Program-made: the position numbers and the translations under genes
Notes under the pieces: generated by a model
Seen by the model: only the letters and a program-made list of their open reading frames with translations
The model's database searches: none
What the model was told of the DNA's origin: nothing
Source: Cryptomeria japonica
Taxonomy: Eukaryota > Streptophyta > Pinopsida > Cupressales > Cupressaceae
Length of the DNA: 64,000 bases
Direction: 5' to 3'
NCBI RefSeq assembly: GCF_030272615.1
Contig: NC_081414.1
Coordinates: 335,678,927 to 335,742,926 of the forward strand
Shown: positions 55,035-64,000 of the stretch, in pieces
Numbering within the stretch: the first letter of the stretch is position 1
Layout of the letters: each line of letters begins with the position of its first letter

Positions 55035-56512
55035 TGTAGATGTATAAAAATGACCATCTTCCTAAATGAATATTTTATGTTCATTTCCCTATTTGATTAA
55101 ATCCAATTTAATTAAATTATCCGCATTCCTCTATTTTATTAAGTAAATTACTTAATTTATTTAAATAAAATTCACTATACCATTTAATGAATAAATCATT
55201 TTATTCAATTAAATCCCCCTATCCACTTTTAATTAAATTCAAATTTAATTAAATAGTTATCCTAAATTGAATAAATCAAATTTATTTAATTTCTCCAAAT
55301 TGCAATCAAATTGAATGAAATACTTTATTTCAATTAAATCCTATTATCCCCCCCATCCACTTGCAAAATCTTAAACCCATTTCTAATCCCTTCTAGAATC
55401 TTCTAATCGCTTCTAATTAACCTAACCCCTCCTCTAAACTTTGTCACATCCCTAAGCAAAGATAAGTCACTTCTTAAAGCCTAAAAGTCTTTGATAACCA
55501 TTAAAGGCTTTCAACCTTCAACCACTAAATGTCTCAAAGTCTTTGATAACCTTTGAAAGCTTTCAACCTTCAACCACTTAATCCACAAAGTCTCCAATAA
55601 CCATTAATGGTTAACCTAAACCCTCCTACATGGTTAAAACATTTGTTTTGACTCAACCTCTACGCAACCCAAGGGTCTCATCAGGCCTTTAATGCTTTGA
55701 CCATGATTATCTCTTAATCATTTGCACAAAGGTTTATCCTTGGATTAACTCCTAATCCAGTGGGTAATCCTAACTTAGACTTGACCCTTAGCCTCTAGAT
55801 AACTATGAGGTCTTCTCAAGCCTTTAAAGCCTCCAACCCCTTTTTTTAACCTAATCTTATGTTGACACTTGTCACCATGTCATTGGTGCAAATTGTGCAC
55901 ATGGATCCCCAACTTTCAAACTTGGCCCTTGATTAAACCTTTTAATCCTGGCCATCCATTGCCCTGTTTGTGCTATAAATAGAGCTCTCATTCCTCCATT
56001 TTTAACGATCATCCTTCAAATTTGTAGCATCACACTTATGCTCAAATATATCCAAGCTTTTATTTCATATATGCTCATCATTTAGCCTCTTTTAGATCAG
56101 GAATTAGACTAAATATGCATGTTTAGAGTACTTTCTTTATCATTTTAGCTCAATCATAGATTAAATATAGTATGCTAGGAGAGTACTCATACTAATCTTG
56201 TCATCTTATCATTTAGTTTATTGCATTTCTAAGATCATACATAGCTTAAAATACATCTCATACTAAAATCTATCAAAGCATCCCTCGTTCTCACATTTGC
56301 CATCCCTAAACCATTTTGCTCAGTGATCTGAGAGCAAAAACATCGGTTTGAGGGACATTGTGAGATAGAGAACCATGGGACCCTCCTTGGGAAGATGAGT
56401 AATACGTTATTACTCCATAGCTTGCATCAAGAAGTCCTGTGTGTGTGTGTGGACTAGTATTTAACTAAATTTTCACATATTAAGCTTTATTCGCCCACTT
56501 TTCGCGCATACA
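55035..56512 (+). repeat. 3' LTR of the gypsy (1478 bp)
   Basis: Begins TGTAGATGTATA and ends TTCGCGCATACA. It has the TATA box at 55974-55981. It is 40 bp longer than the 5' LTR because of a segment near 55214-55253 lost there; other differences are single bases, mostly transitions. Confidence 0.95.
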
Positions 56513-56517
56513 GTTTC
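56513..56517. repeat. Target-site duplication of the gypsy, right
   Basis: GTTTC, identical to 40728-40732. Confidence 0.95.
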
Positions 56518-57066
56518 TTTTACAATGTATTGAACATTTTGTTTTGAATTCATAATTTGTTCTTCAATATCAATATTTGTCTTCCTTGTAGTTTTTAGGG
56601 GCACATCTATAGTTTCTGTTGATGATGAAATAATATCACCCCCATTTTGTTCAAACCATGATTTATTGGAACTAGCTAAAGTGCTTATGACCTTTCCATT
56701 ATACTCAGTGACTTGTCCACTTTTAATTGCAAGCACAACAACATGATGTGAGTGGTACATTTCTTGCAGTTGTGTACCTTCCTTTTGAGCCGTTGGACCC
56801 CATAAAGTAACATTAATAGTACATGAAGACATATCCATTAGCTTGATGCTTCTTCTAAGAACTTCTGTGCCATCCCTCCTTCTTATAGTGGAGCTTGGAT
56901 CTATGAAAATGATTATTCCAATAACATCAACAAGATAATTATTGGTCATTTTTACAATTTCATGTAGAGGTTTGAAAGAGAAATGATGTTTTGGAATGGT
57001 AAGGTCACCGTCCGATAGAGAGCTTTGAATCATCTTGTAGGCAAATTTCAAGTTGGCTATTAAGTT

Positions 57067-57071
57067 TGTTG
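57067..57071. repeat. Target-site duplication of the copia, left
   Basis: TGTTG, identical to 63771-63775, directly outside the LTR ends. Confidence 0.95.
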
Positions 57072-58175
57072 TGTTAGGACCCGAAGGCAACTGAGGGGGG
57101 GGGGGTGAATCAGTTGTCTATTAATTTCAACCAAATATAACTTAATCAAACTTGATACTTAATATCGGTAAAACAAACTTAATGCCGGTAAACAGATTAA
57201 CAGTTAATAATAGTACCAATGAAACTTAATGCATGAAATAGAAAGAGAAACAACATCCACAACACATAACACAAAGATTTGTACGTGGAAACCTTGTAAG
57301 GGGAAAAACCACAGTGGGAAACCTTACTCACAATCAGATGATTCTACTGCAGATAGTATACAAATGGGGTCTGCACATGCAGAAAGGCCAGCTGCCTAGA
57401 GCTCACTGCTCAATCAAAAAAATGGGAGTCTCACTGACTACAATTGGATGATTAAATCCAATGATAATGTACTTCTCAAAGTAGCATCTCCAATGCTGGA
57501 TTCAGTACCAGTTAAGCTCTGATTGTCTCCTTCAAACCTTCCTTGAATCTTTAAATGATGTCTATGTGAGTAGCTCTAATTATATTTGCATATACCGAAT
57601 ATCACAACCTTACCATACCATATTACATACCATTACATAATCTCACAAATGAGATCTTACATATATACCAAAACCTAAGACCAAATGTGTAGGTCGGCTC
57701 ACTAAGAATGTTTCAATAAACTCAATTACAACAAGTCAAGATGTGATGCATCATGTCGGCTCAACAATAATACTAATTGATTAAATCATCTCCATAATGT
57801 GTCGTGCTGATCTAGAATAGATAACACATGCCAGTCCATAACCTAGACCAATTTGCCGATAACAACAAATATGTCAACCCGGTTAGACCAATACCCAAAT
57901 CATCAAAACCAAGTGTCCAAACCATGTCTTAGACATAACCAAGTGATCTCTAGATGATAACAAGTCATCCTTAGTGCCGGTGAACAATATAACCTGCCGG
58001 TGAACAATATAACCTACCAGTGAACAATATAACCTATAGGTGAACCAAATACCGGTGACTGTGCATAAGTCACTGAACTTGCCGGTGAACATAACCAAAG
58101 ATCTCCAGAAGGATAAGTGTTGATAAGTGTTGACATCAATGATAAAACCAATGCAACATATCCATAATACCAACA
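57072..58175 (-). repeat. 3' LTR of the copia (1104 bp)
   Basis: On the minus strand it starts TGTTGGTATTATGG and ends GGGTCCTAACA. It contains the unit GTGAACAATATAACC three times (57982-58032); the other LTR has fewer, explaining most of the length difference (1104 against 1056 bp). Confidence 0.93.
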
Positions 58176-58190
58176 ATATCCCCCTTTGGC
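58176..58190 (-). promoter_or_regulatory. Polypurine tract of the copia
   Basis: The minus strand reads GCCAAAGGGGGATAT immediately before the 3' LTR. Confidence 0.8.
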
Positions 58191-58548
58191 ATTGATGACA
58201 ACACGAGATGGAAAAACCATCTAAGTGCCAAAGCAGAAATGCCAATAAACCAAAAACCAACAATCTCCAGAATAGATCAATACCAGAAATTAAAAATACA
58301 AATGCAGAGAGTAACAATCTCTCCCCCTTTGAGTAATCTCTCCCCAAAGAATAATGTTTTAATGTTTTTCCATAGATATAACTCCCCCTTTGACACCAAA
58401 TGCCAAAGCAATACAAATACCAGATAAAACCAATTCATAGAACCAATTACAAATACCAACTACTCCCCCTGAGAAGTAGCTCTCCTCCATCAAAGCCGAA
58501 AAAGATTTCTCTGTAAATTATGTCGGTTTGATGCCAAGCATCAACTAT
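58191..58548 (-). other. 3' non-coding part of the copia
   Basis: Several AAAGGGGGAG-type purine runs on the minus strand (near 58320, 58384 and 58463) resemble extra polypurine tracts. No coding content. Confidence 0.55.
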
Positions 58549-60135
58549 CTAAGTCTCTACCGGTGAGGGTATGACCCCAAGCTTCTCTCTAAGATATTCA
58601 AAATTTTCCTTAGGCAAAGGCTTAGTAAAGATGTCTGCAATCTGCTCTTTAGTATTCACATAAACCAATCTCACTTCTTTTGCTTCAACATTCTATTTTA
58701 GAAAATTGTATTTGATAGAAACATGTTTAGTTTTAGAGTGAAATACCAGATTCTTAGATATATCAATTGCTGCTAAATTGTCACAATAGATGATTATAGG
58801 TTCTTTGCATTTTACCTTTATGTCCTTCAACATTTGCTTAATCCATAATACCTGAGTACAATTAGTTGCTGCTGCAACATATTCTGATTCTGCTGTTGAT
58901 AATGATGTACAACTTTGTTTCTTGCTCAACCATGAAATCAATCTGCTACCAAGAAAGAATGCCCCGCCGGTGGTGCTCTTTCTGTCATCTACATCTCCTG
59001 CCCAATTAGCATCGGTGTATGCACATAAATCAAAATTTTCATCTTTAGGATACCATAAACTAAGATTTGTTGTGCCTTGTAAATACTAGAAAATCCTTTT
59101 CACTACTAATTCATGATTTTCTCTAGGATTACTCTGAAACCTTGAAACAATACACACTACATTCATTATATCAGATCTTGGTTGTGTCAAATACAGTAAA
59201 CCTCCAATCATAGACTTGTATCTTGTCAGATTAATAGGAGTTGAATCATCCTTCAATGATAGTTTATCAGTTGTAGTCATAGGAGTACTTACCGATTTAG
59301 AGTTTTCCATACCAAATTTCTTCAGTAATTCCTTCAAGTACTTTGATTGACATAAGAATATACCTTTATCAGTCTATGAAATATGCAATCCTAAAAAGAA
59401 TTTTATCTCCCCAATCATAGACATTTCAAAGTCTTCCTGTATCTTGTTAGAAGAGTCTTTACACAATCCATCTTCTCCTCCAAAAATGATGTCATCAACA
59501 AAAACTTCAATAACCAAAATGTCTTCATTAGTCACTTTGAAATATAAGTTGCTACCAACATTACCTTTAGTGTAACCAATCTTCAAAAGATATTTGTCCA
59601 ATCTAGCATATGAAGCTCTAGGAACTTGCTTCAATCCATATAAAGCTTTCCTTAATCTGCAAACCATATCTTTGTCATTTATCAATCAGAATCCATTAGG
59701 TTGTTCAATGTAAACATCCTCTTCAAGGTCACCATTCAGAAATGCACATTTAACATCCATTTGATATAATTTATATTTCTTGTGTGCTGTAAATGCAAGA
59801 AATAGTCCGATTGCCTCAATTATAGCTACCGGTTCAAAGGTTTCATTGTAATCAATTCCCTCTTTCTGTGAATATCCTTTACACAGTAATCTTGCTTTTT
59901 TTTTAATTACCTTACCATCTTCATTAAGTTTATTTTTGAATACCCATTTAGTTCCAATTACATTTTTATTTTTAGGTCGAGGAACCAATGTCCATGTATT
60001 GTTCTTTTCAATTTGTTCCAATTCATCTTCCATAGCTTTAATCCAATGTTTATCTTCACATGCCTCAATGACAGATGCTGGTTCAATTTGAGAAATTAAA
60101 CACACCTCTTCATTTTCCAGTCTTCCTCTTGTCAT
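58549..60135 (-). pseudogene. Copia reverse transcriptase and RNase H
   Basis: Starts at about the [18 protein letters not shown] block; [16 protein letters not shown] and the catalytic FVDDIIFGG are intact. RNase H contains SLSTAESEYVAAA, YCDNLAAIDISKN and TKHVSIKYNFL, and the tail reads VYVNTKEQIADIFTKPLP to a natural stop at 58549. In-frame stops at about 59686, 59374, 59086 and 58693 break it. RT copies element RNA; RNase H removes the RNA strand. Confidence 0.92.
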
Positions 60136-60162
60136 AACTCCTTGATATTTATTCCCAATTAT

Positions 60163-61195
60163 CTAACTTTTAGAGTGATTCAATCTTACATACCTGGGTG
60201 TGTTCACTTGCTGCCATTCTTCAATCACCGTGGAATTCTTTGATGATGCTGATGTGACTGGGTCAACATTCTGTACCGGTGCACTCTGTATAGGTTCATT
60301 TGTGATTATCTCAATTGCTGGTTCAGAACCCATAGACCTTGAATTTCTTCTAAAGTGTTCATCTATCTTCACATTTGCACTCTCACTGATTTTCTGCAAT
60401 CTTTTATTAAAACACCTATATGCTTTGCTCTTAGATGAATAGCCAAAAAATATTCCTTCATCACTTCTAGGATCAAATTTACCAATATACTCATCTCTCC
60501 TAATGTAACATTTGCTTCCAAATATTCTAAAGTACTTAAGAGTAGGAATATTACCAAACCACAATTCATAGGGTGTCTTACCGATTTCACCTTTGATGTG
60601 AACTCTATTGAAAGTGTAAACCGCTGTATTCACTGCTTCTCTCCAATACACATGAGGTATATTTGCTTCTGATATCATTCTTCTAGCTGCATCCAGAATA
60701 GTTCTATTCTTCCTTTCCACAACTCCATTTTGCTGAGGTGTCCGGGGTGCTGATAGTTGTCTTCTAATTCCATTCACTTCACAAAATGTATTGAAATCCT
60801 TAGATGTAAATTCACCTCCTTGATATAATCTTAAATATTTGATTTTTTTGTTGGTTTCATTCTCTACAAGTGCCTTGAATAATTTGAATTTTCCAAAAGC
60901 TTCTGATTTCTCCCTGAGAAAAGTAACCCAACACATTCTAGAATAATTATCAATGATTAGCATAAAGTATCTATCTCCCTGTAGACTTCTAGTTCTTGCC
61001 GGACCACATAAGTCAGTATGAATTAAATCGAGAACATCATTGATTTTCTCAGAAATACTCTTGAAAGTTGTTCTAACTTGCTTTCCCATTTGACATTCCA
61101 TACATACTGGATTATGAGGTTTTATAATCTTAGGTAAATCCCTCACTGCCTTAGAAGAACTAATCTTTACAATGTAATCAAAATTCACATGTCAT
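60163..61195 (-). pseudogene. Copia integrase
   Basis: GAG-pre-integrase Cys/His region (CMECQMGKQ), then the core: HTDLCGPARTRSLQG (first Asp), KYLRLYQGGEFTS where the usual RSDxGGEF Asp has become Tyr, and TPQQNGVVERKNRTI (Glu present). Loss of the second acidic residue of the D-D-E triad would stop DNA insertion. Open for 341 codons, ending at a stop at 60163. Confidence 0.92.
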
Positions 61196-61302
61196 AGTCT
61201 TTTATGCCATAACCAACTTTCATCAATATGTGTAATCAAGCATGTCTTTTCATTGTTATTCAAATGAAAGATATTACCTCTAGTTTGATTACTAGTTGCA
61301 AT

Positions 61303-61610
61303 TTACAAACCAGTTATATTCATGATTTTGCATTTACCATTCTTGAATTGTAACTGAAATCCTTTTTCAACTAATTGACCAACACTCAAAAGATTATGCT
61401 TCAAACCTTCAACATAATAAACATTGTCAGTATTGTGCTTACCATCAAAAGATATAGTGCCTTTTCCTTTGATCAAACAAGCTTTGTCATCTCCAAATCT
61501 CACTAGACCTCCATTGTATTCCTGAAAGGATAAGAATTCACTTTTATCACCAGTCATATGATGTGAACATTCAAAATCTATAATCCATTCATCCTTTTCT
61601 TCAATTTTAG
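61303..61610 (-). pseudogene. Copia protease
   Basis: The catalytic motif reads WIIDFECSHHMTG, where WIIDSGCSHHMTG is usual: Ser-Gly has become Phe-Glu by one C-to-T and one G-to-A change. NVYYVEGLKHNLLSVGQL follows, as expected. A stop at 61303 separates it from integrase. Confidence 0.88.
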
Positions 61611-61764
61611 CTGCCAGGGCTTGCTCTACCAGTGGAATAGTAGATGTCGGTTGATCTTCTGTTATTGCAACAAAAACCCATCCATTGTCTTCTGGTTCTT
61701 CCTTAGAATCATCAGTAACTCCATCAACATAGTAACATGATTTTTCTCTATTCTTCTGAAATCT

Positions 61765-62657
61765 CTATCTCTGATATTCAGGGTTAGGCTTATATGTTAT
61801 TTTAGCTTCTTCTCTCAATCTTGCATGTCTATTAGGACATCTAGATGCCATATGACTAATTTTAATGTAGTTAAAATATTTAAAGGGTGCTTTACCTTCA
61901 TACTTACTTCCAATAGGACCTTTAGGCATTTTCCTCGCAAATAGTGCTTCAAGTTCTTCCAGTTCTTCATTTTCCTTCCTAATGTCTTCAAGTCCTCTTG
62001 CATAAAGTGTTTTCCATTCAGATTTATCAGCTGACGATGAAGATGCTATAGATGATGATGCTTTGAAAGTTAAATCTGACTTAATTGTAGCAACAGGACC
62101 AAATTCCTCAAGCTCAAATGCTGAAAGTTTTCCAACCAAGGTATCTCTAGATACTGATGTATTAGGCATAGTTCTTAACTCATTAATAGCAGTTACTTTC
62201 ATTTTGTATGCTAGTGGCAATGCTCTTAAAACTTTAGAAACAATTTCATCTTCACTTAAGGAACCTCCACAACATTGCATCCCCAAAACAATTTCATTAA
62301 CCCTTTCCATAAAAGCAAACATTCCAATTTTGCAATTTTGACAGTGGAATCACCTTCATTCAATGTCTCCAATTTATCCCAAATAGATTTAGCAGTAGAT
62401 CGGTTTGATAATCCCATGATTTACTGATCTGACAAGGTGCTCAAAAGTGCTTCTCTTGCTTTGCAATCATTCTCTTGATCCTTAGCCAATGTAGGTGGTG
62501 TAGGTTGACCTGGTGTAGGACCAACATAACCATTTTGTGTAACATCCCATATGTCTTTTCCAATGCAATTCAGACGTGTCTCCATTCTGATCTTCCATAT
62601 ACCATAGTTAGTTCCATCAAGTTTCAGACTGTCCTTCCTGAAATAGTTAGTTAGCAT
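61765..62657 (-). pseudogene. Copia gag
   Basis: The N-terminus reads LDGTNYGIWKIRMETRL (UBN2-type gag). After a stop at 62421 and a frameshift near 62330 come EIVSKVLRALPLAYKMKVTA and a damaged knuckle, YFNYIKISHMASRC, in which the first two Cys of CX2CX4HX4C are Tyr (both G-to-A changes). No working Gag. Confidence 0.9.
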
Positions 62658-62700
62658 AGAATCTCCTCAAGTTGTTAAACTTCTACAAAAAGAGGACTTA

Positions 62701-62712
62701 GCTCTGATACCA
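62701..62712 (-). promoter_or_regulatory. Primer binding site of the copia
   Basis: The minus strand reads TGGTATCAGAGC, complementary to the 3' end of initiator tRNA-Met, two bases inside the 5' LTR. Confidence 0.93.
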
Positions 62713-62714
62713 AT

Positions 62715-63770
62715 TGTTAGGACCTAGAGGCAACTGAGAGGGGGGGGGGTGAATCAGTTGTCTATTAATTTCAACCAAATATAACTTAATCAAACTTGAT
62801 ACTTAATACCGATAAACCAAACTTAATGTCGGTAAACAGATTAACAGTTAATAACAATACCGGTGAAACTTAATGCATGAAATAGAAAGAGAAACAAAAT
62901 CCACAACACATAACCCAAAGATTTGTACGTGGAAACCCTGTTTGGAGAAAAATCATGGTGGGAAACCTTACCCACAATCAGATGATACTACTGCAGATAG
63001 TATGTGTATACAAATGGGGTCTGCACATGTAGAAAGGCCAGCTACCTAGAGCTCACTGCTCAATCACAAAAATGGGAGTCTCATTGACTACAATTGGATG
63101 GTTAAATCCAATGATAATGTACTACTTAAAGTAGCATCTCCAATCCTGGATTTAGTACTAGTTAAGCTCTGAATGTCTCCTTCAAACCTTCCTTGAATCT
63201 TTAAATGATGTCTACATGAGTAGCTCTGCTTATATTCACATATATCGAATATCACAACCTTACCATACCATATTACATACCATTACATAATCTCACAAAT
63301 GAGATCTTACATGTATACCAAAACCTAAGACCAAATGTGTAGGTCGACTCACTAAGAATATTTCAATAAAATCAATTACAACAAGTCAAGATACGATGCA
63401 TCATGTTGGCTCAACAATAATACTAATTGATTAAATCATCTCCATAACATGTTGTGCTGATCTGGAATAGATAACGCATGTCGGTCCATAACCTAGACCA
63501 ATTTACTGGTAACAACAAATATGTCAACCCAGTTAGACCAATAAACAAATCATCAAAACCAAGTGTCCAAACCATGTCTTAGACATAACCAAGTGATCTC
63601 CAGATGATAACAAGTCATCCTTAGTACCGGTGAATAATATAACCTACCGGTCACTGTGCATAAGTCACTGAACTTGCCGGTGAACATAACCAAAGATCTC
63701 CAAAAGGATAAGTGTTGATAAGTGTTGACATCAATGACAAAACCAATGCAACATATCCATAATACCAACA
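62715..63770 (-). repeat. 5' LTR of the copia (1056 bp)
   Basis: On the minus strand it starts TGTTGGTATTATGG and ends GGTCCTAACA. It aligns over its whole length with 57072-58175, with frequent substitutions. Confidence 0.93.
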
Positions 63771-63775
63771 TGTTG
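63771..63775. repeat. Target-site duplication of the copia, right
   Basis: TGTTG, identical to 57067-57071. Confidence 0.95.
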
Positions 63776-64000
63776 TGCAACCTATTTGCTGGCTTAACAG
63801 TTCTACCTGTTATTGTATATATAGCTCCAAGTTGAATATTCATGTAATAAAGGTCTGCAATTTCATTGAAAGAAGTGATATGTATCTCAGTGTTCTCACA
63901 GTCTATAATATGAAAATAAAAGACATGTCCTTGTCCCGGTGGTTTGTTTAAGTGATGCATTTATTTTTTGGTTGTAACACGACCCTTTATAAGCCACCTT
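63776..64000 (-). pseudogene. Helitron RPA1-like gene, N-terminal part
   Basis: DNA-binding domain A of RPA1: RWLIKGRVTTKK at the window edge, a TAA at 63961-63963, then the same frame continues with FYFHIIDCENTEIHITSFNE and GAIYTITGRTVKPAN, the typical domain A end (G-VY-IS-G-VKPAN). The in-frame stop breaks the gene apart from the two insertions. The true start lies beyond the window. Confidence 0.88.

Larger units (their letters stand above)
40733..56512 (+). mobile_element. Ty3/gypsy Tat-like retrotransposon, non-autonomous
   Basis: A 15.8-kb element with TG...CA LTRs (40733-42170 and 55035-56512), a 5-bp TSD GTTTC, a candidate primer site, a leader of about 2.9 kb with motif arrays, an upstream ORF, gag, protease and reverse transcriptase in sense, then an antisense gene with a plant mobile domain. 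The long leader, extra ORF before gag, G-patch-like segment and antisense ORF are features of the Tat/Ogre group. RNase H and integrase are missing after 50616. The LTRs differ by one 40-bp gap and about 20 substitutions counted by eye, so the insertion is recent in relative terms. It lies inside the Helitron RPA gene. Confidence 0.93.
56513..57071 (-). pseudogene. Helitron RPA1-like gene, middle part
   Basis: An OB-fold region of the RPA1 homologue: YLVDVIGIIIFIDPSSTIRR, then SIKLMDMSSCTINVTLWG and VVVLAIKSGQVTEYNGKVIS, typical of RPA DNA-binding domain B (VDVIG...ITLWG...NGK-LS). It is open through this segment. The left end (56513-56517) is the gypsy target duplication and the right end (57067-57071) the copia target duplication. 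The frame on the far side of the copia differs by one, implying an older indel near that junction. Confidence 0.88.
57072..63770 (-). mobile_element. Ty1/copia retrotransposon, full structure, decayed
   Basis: A 6.7-kb element on the minus strand: 5' LTR 63770-62715, initiator-tRNA-Met primer site, gag, protease, integrase, RT, RNase H, polypurine tract, 3' LTR 58175-57072, TSD TGTTG. One frame serves from 62322 to 58549, broken by at least six stops; gag has one more stop and a frameshift. The LTRs differ at many positions and by several short indels, far more than the gypsy LTRs, so this insertion is older. It splits the Helitron RPA gene. Confidence 0.95.
35136..64000 (-). mobile_element. 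Autonomous-type Helitron, nested and broken
   Basis: Minus-strand rolling-circle transposon. The order in the direction of transcription is an RPA-like gene (64000 to 40352, split by two LTR elements) and then the Rep/helicase gene (39969-35610). Plant Helitrons commonly carry RPA genes beside RepHel. With the gypsy (40733-56512) and copia (57072-63770) removed, only about 6.4 kb of Helitron remains in the window; the 5' end lies beyond position 64000. Stops, one frameshift and loss of one Rep tyrosine show that it is inactive. Confidence 0.85.

Noticed and set aside
57883-58459. Frames in and beside the copia 3' LTR
   Set aside because: Shadows of LTR sequence; the right-hand LTR gives a similar peptide fused by chance to the RPA fragment at 63776.

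Overview
This is nuclear DNA from a land plant with a large, repeat-rich genome. A gymnosperm is my best guess, but no single feature proves it. The plant evidence is a CYP94-type cytochrome P450, a U14 snoRNA cluster behind a telo-box/TATA promoter, a plant Helitron carrying a replication protein A gene, a Ty3/gypsy element of the Tat group with an antisense plant-mobile-domain gene, and Ty1/copia and LINE-like remains. Only two loci look like host genes: the snoRNA cluster (16620-17345) and the P450 (33449-35002, minus strand).

Layout. 1-5330: a decayed minus-strand unit of unknown family. It has a TATA box, a 29-codon first exon ending at a splice donor, a probable intron with a TAGCGC-type motif array, and a long Pro/Ser-rich broken frame. 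5331-10095: a very large inverted repeat with CT/GA-rich arms around about 2.3 kb of 20-bp CATATG repeats. 10100-16600: mostly unassigned sequence with an acidic broken frame of unknown origin. 16600-21080: the U14 snoRNA cluster followed by a decayed second copy and several local duplications. 22240-25400: an internally deleted copia element. 25960-28205: LINE-type fragments. 28200-33250: mostly unassigned. 33250-35130: the P450, its promoter, and a duplicated copy of its own 3' end.

35136-64000 is a nest. A minus-strand Helitron carries a Rep/helicase gene (35610-39969) and, upstream of it, an RPA-like gene. A Ty1/copia element (57072-63770, TSD TGTTG) and a Ty3/gypsy Tat-like element (40733-56512, TSD GTTTC) have both inserted into the RPA gene. 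LTR divergence gives the order: the copia LTRs differ at many sites and the gypsy LTRs at only about 20, so the gypsy is the youngest. It lacks RNase H and integrase, so it probably moved in trans.

The most unusual signal is in the gypsy element. Its leader holds two arrays of a 9-bp core, TAGCGC(A/G)T(G/C), recurring at exactly 21-bp steps with unrelated sequence between cores. A third array of the same core, inverted, lies inside a predicted 1.08-kb intron of the antisense gene, stepping 21-21-18 bp (a 60-bp period). The unrelated unit at 1-5330 has the same design. In every case the motif has the same orientation relative to the downstream frame.
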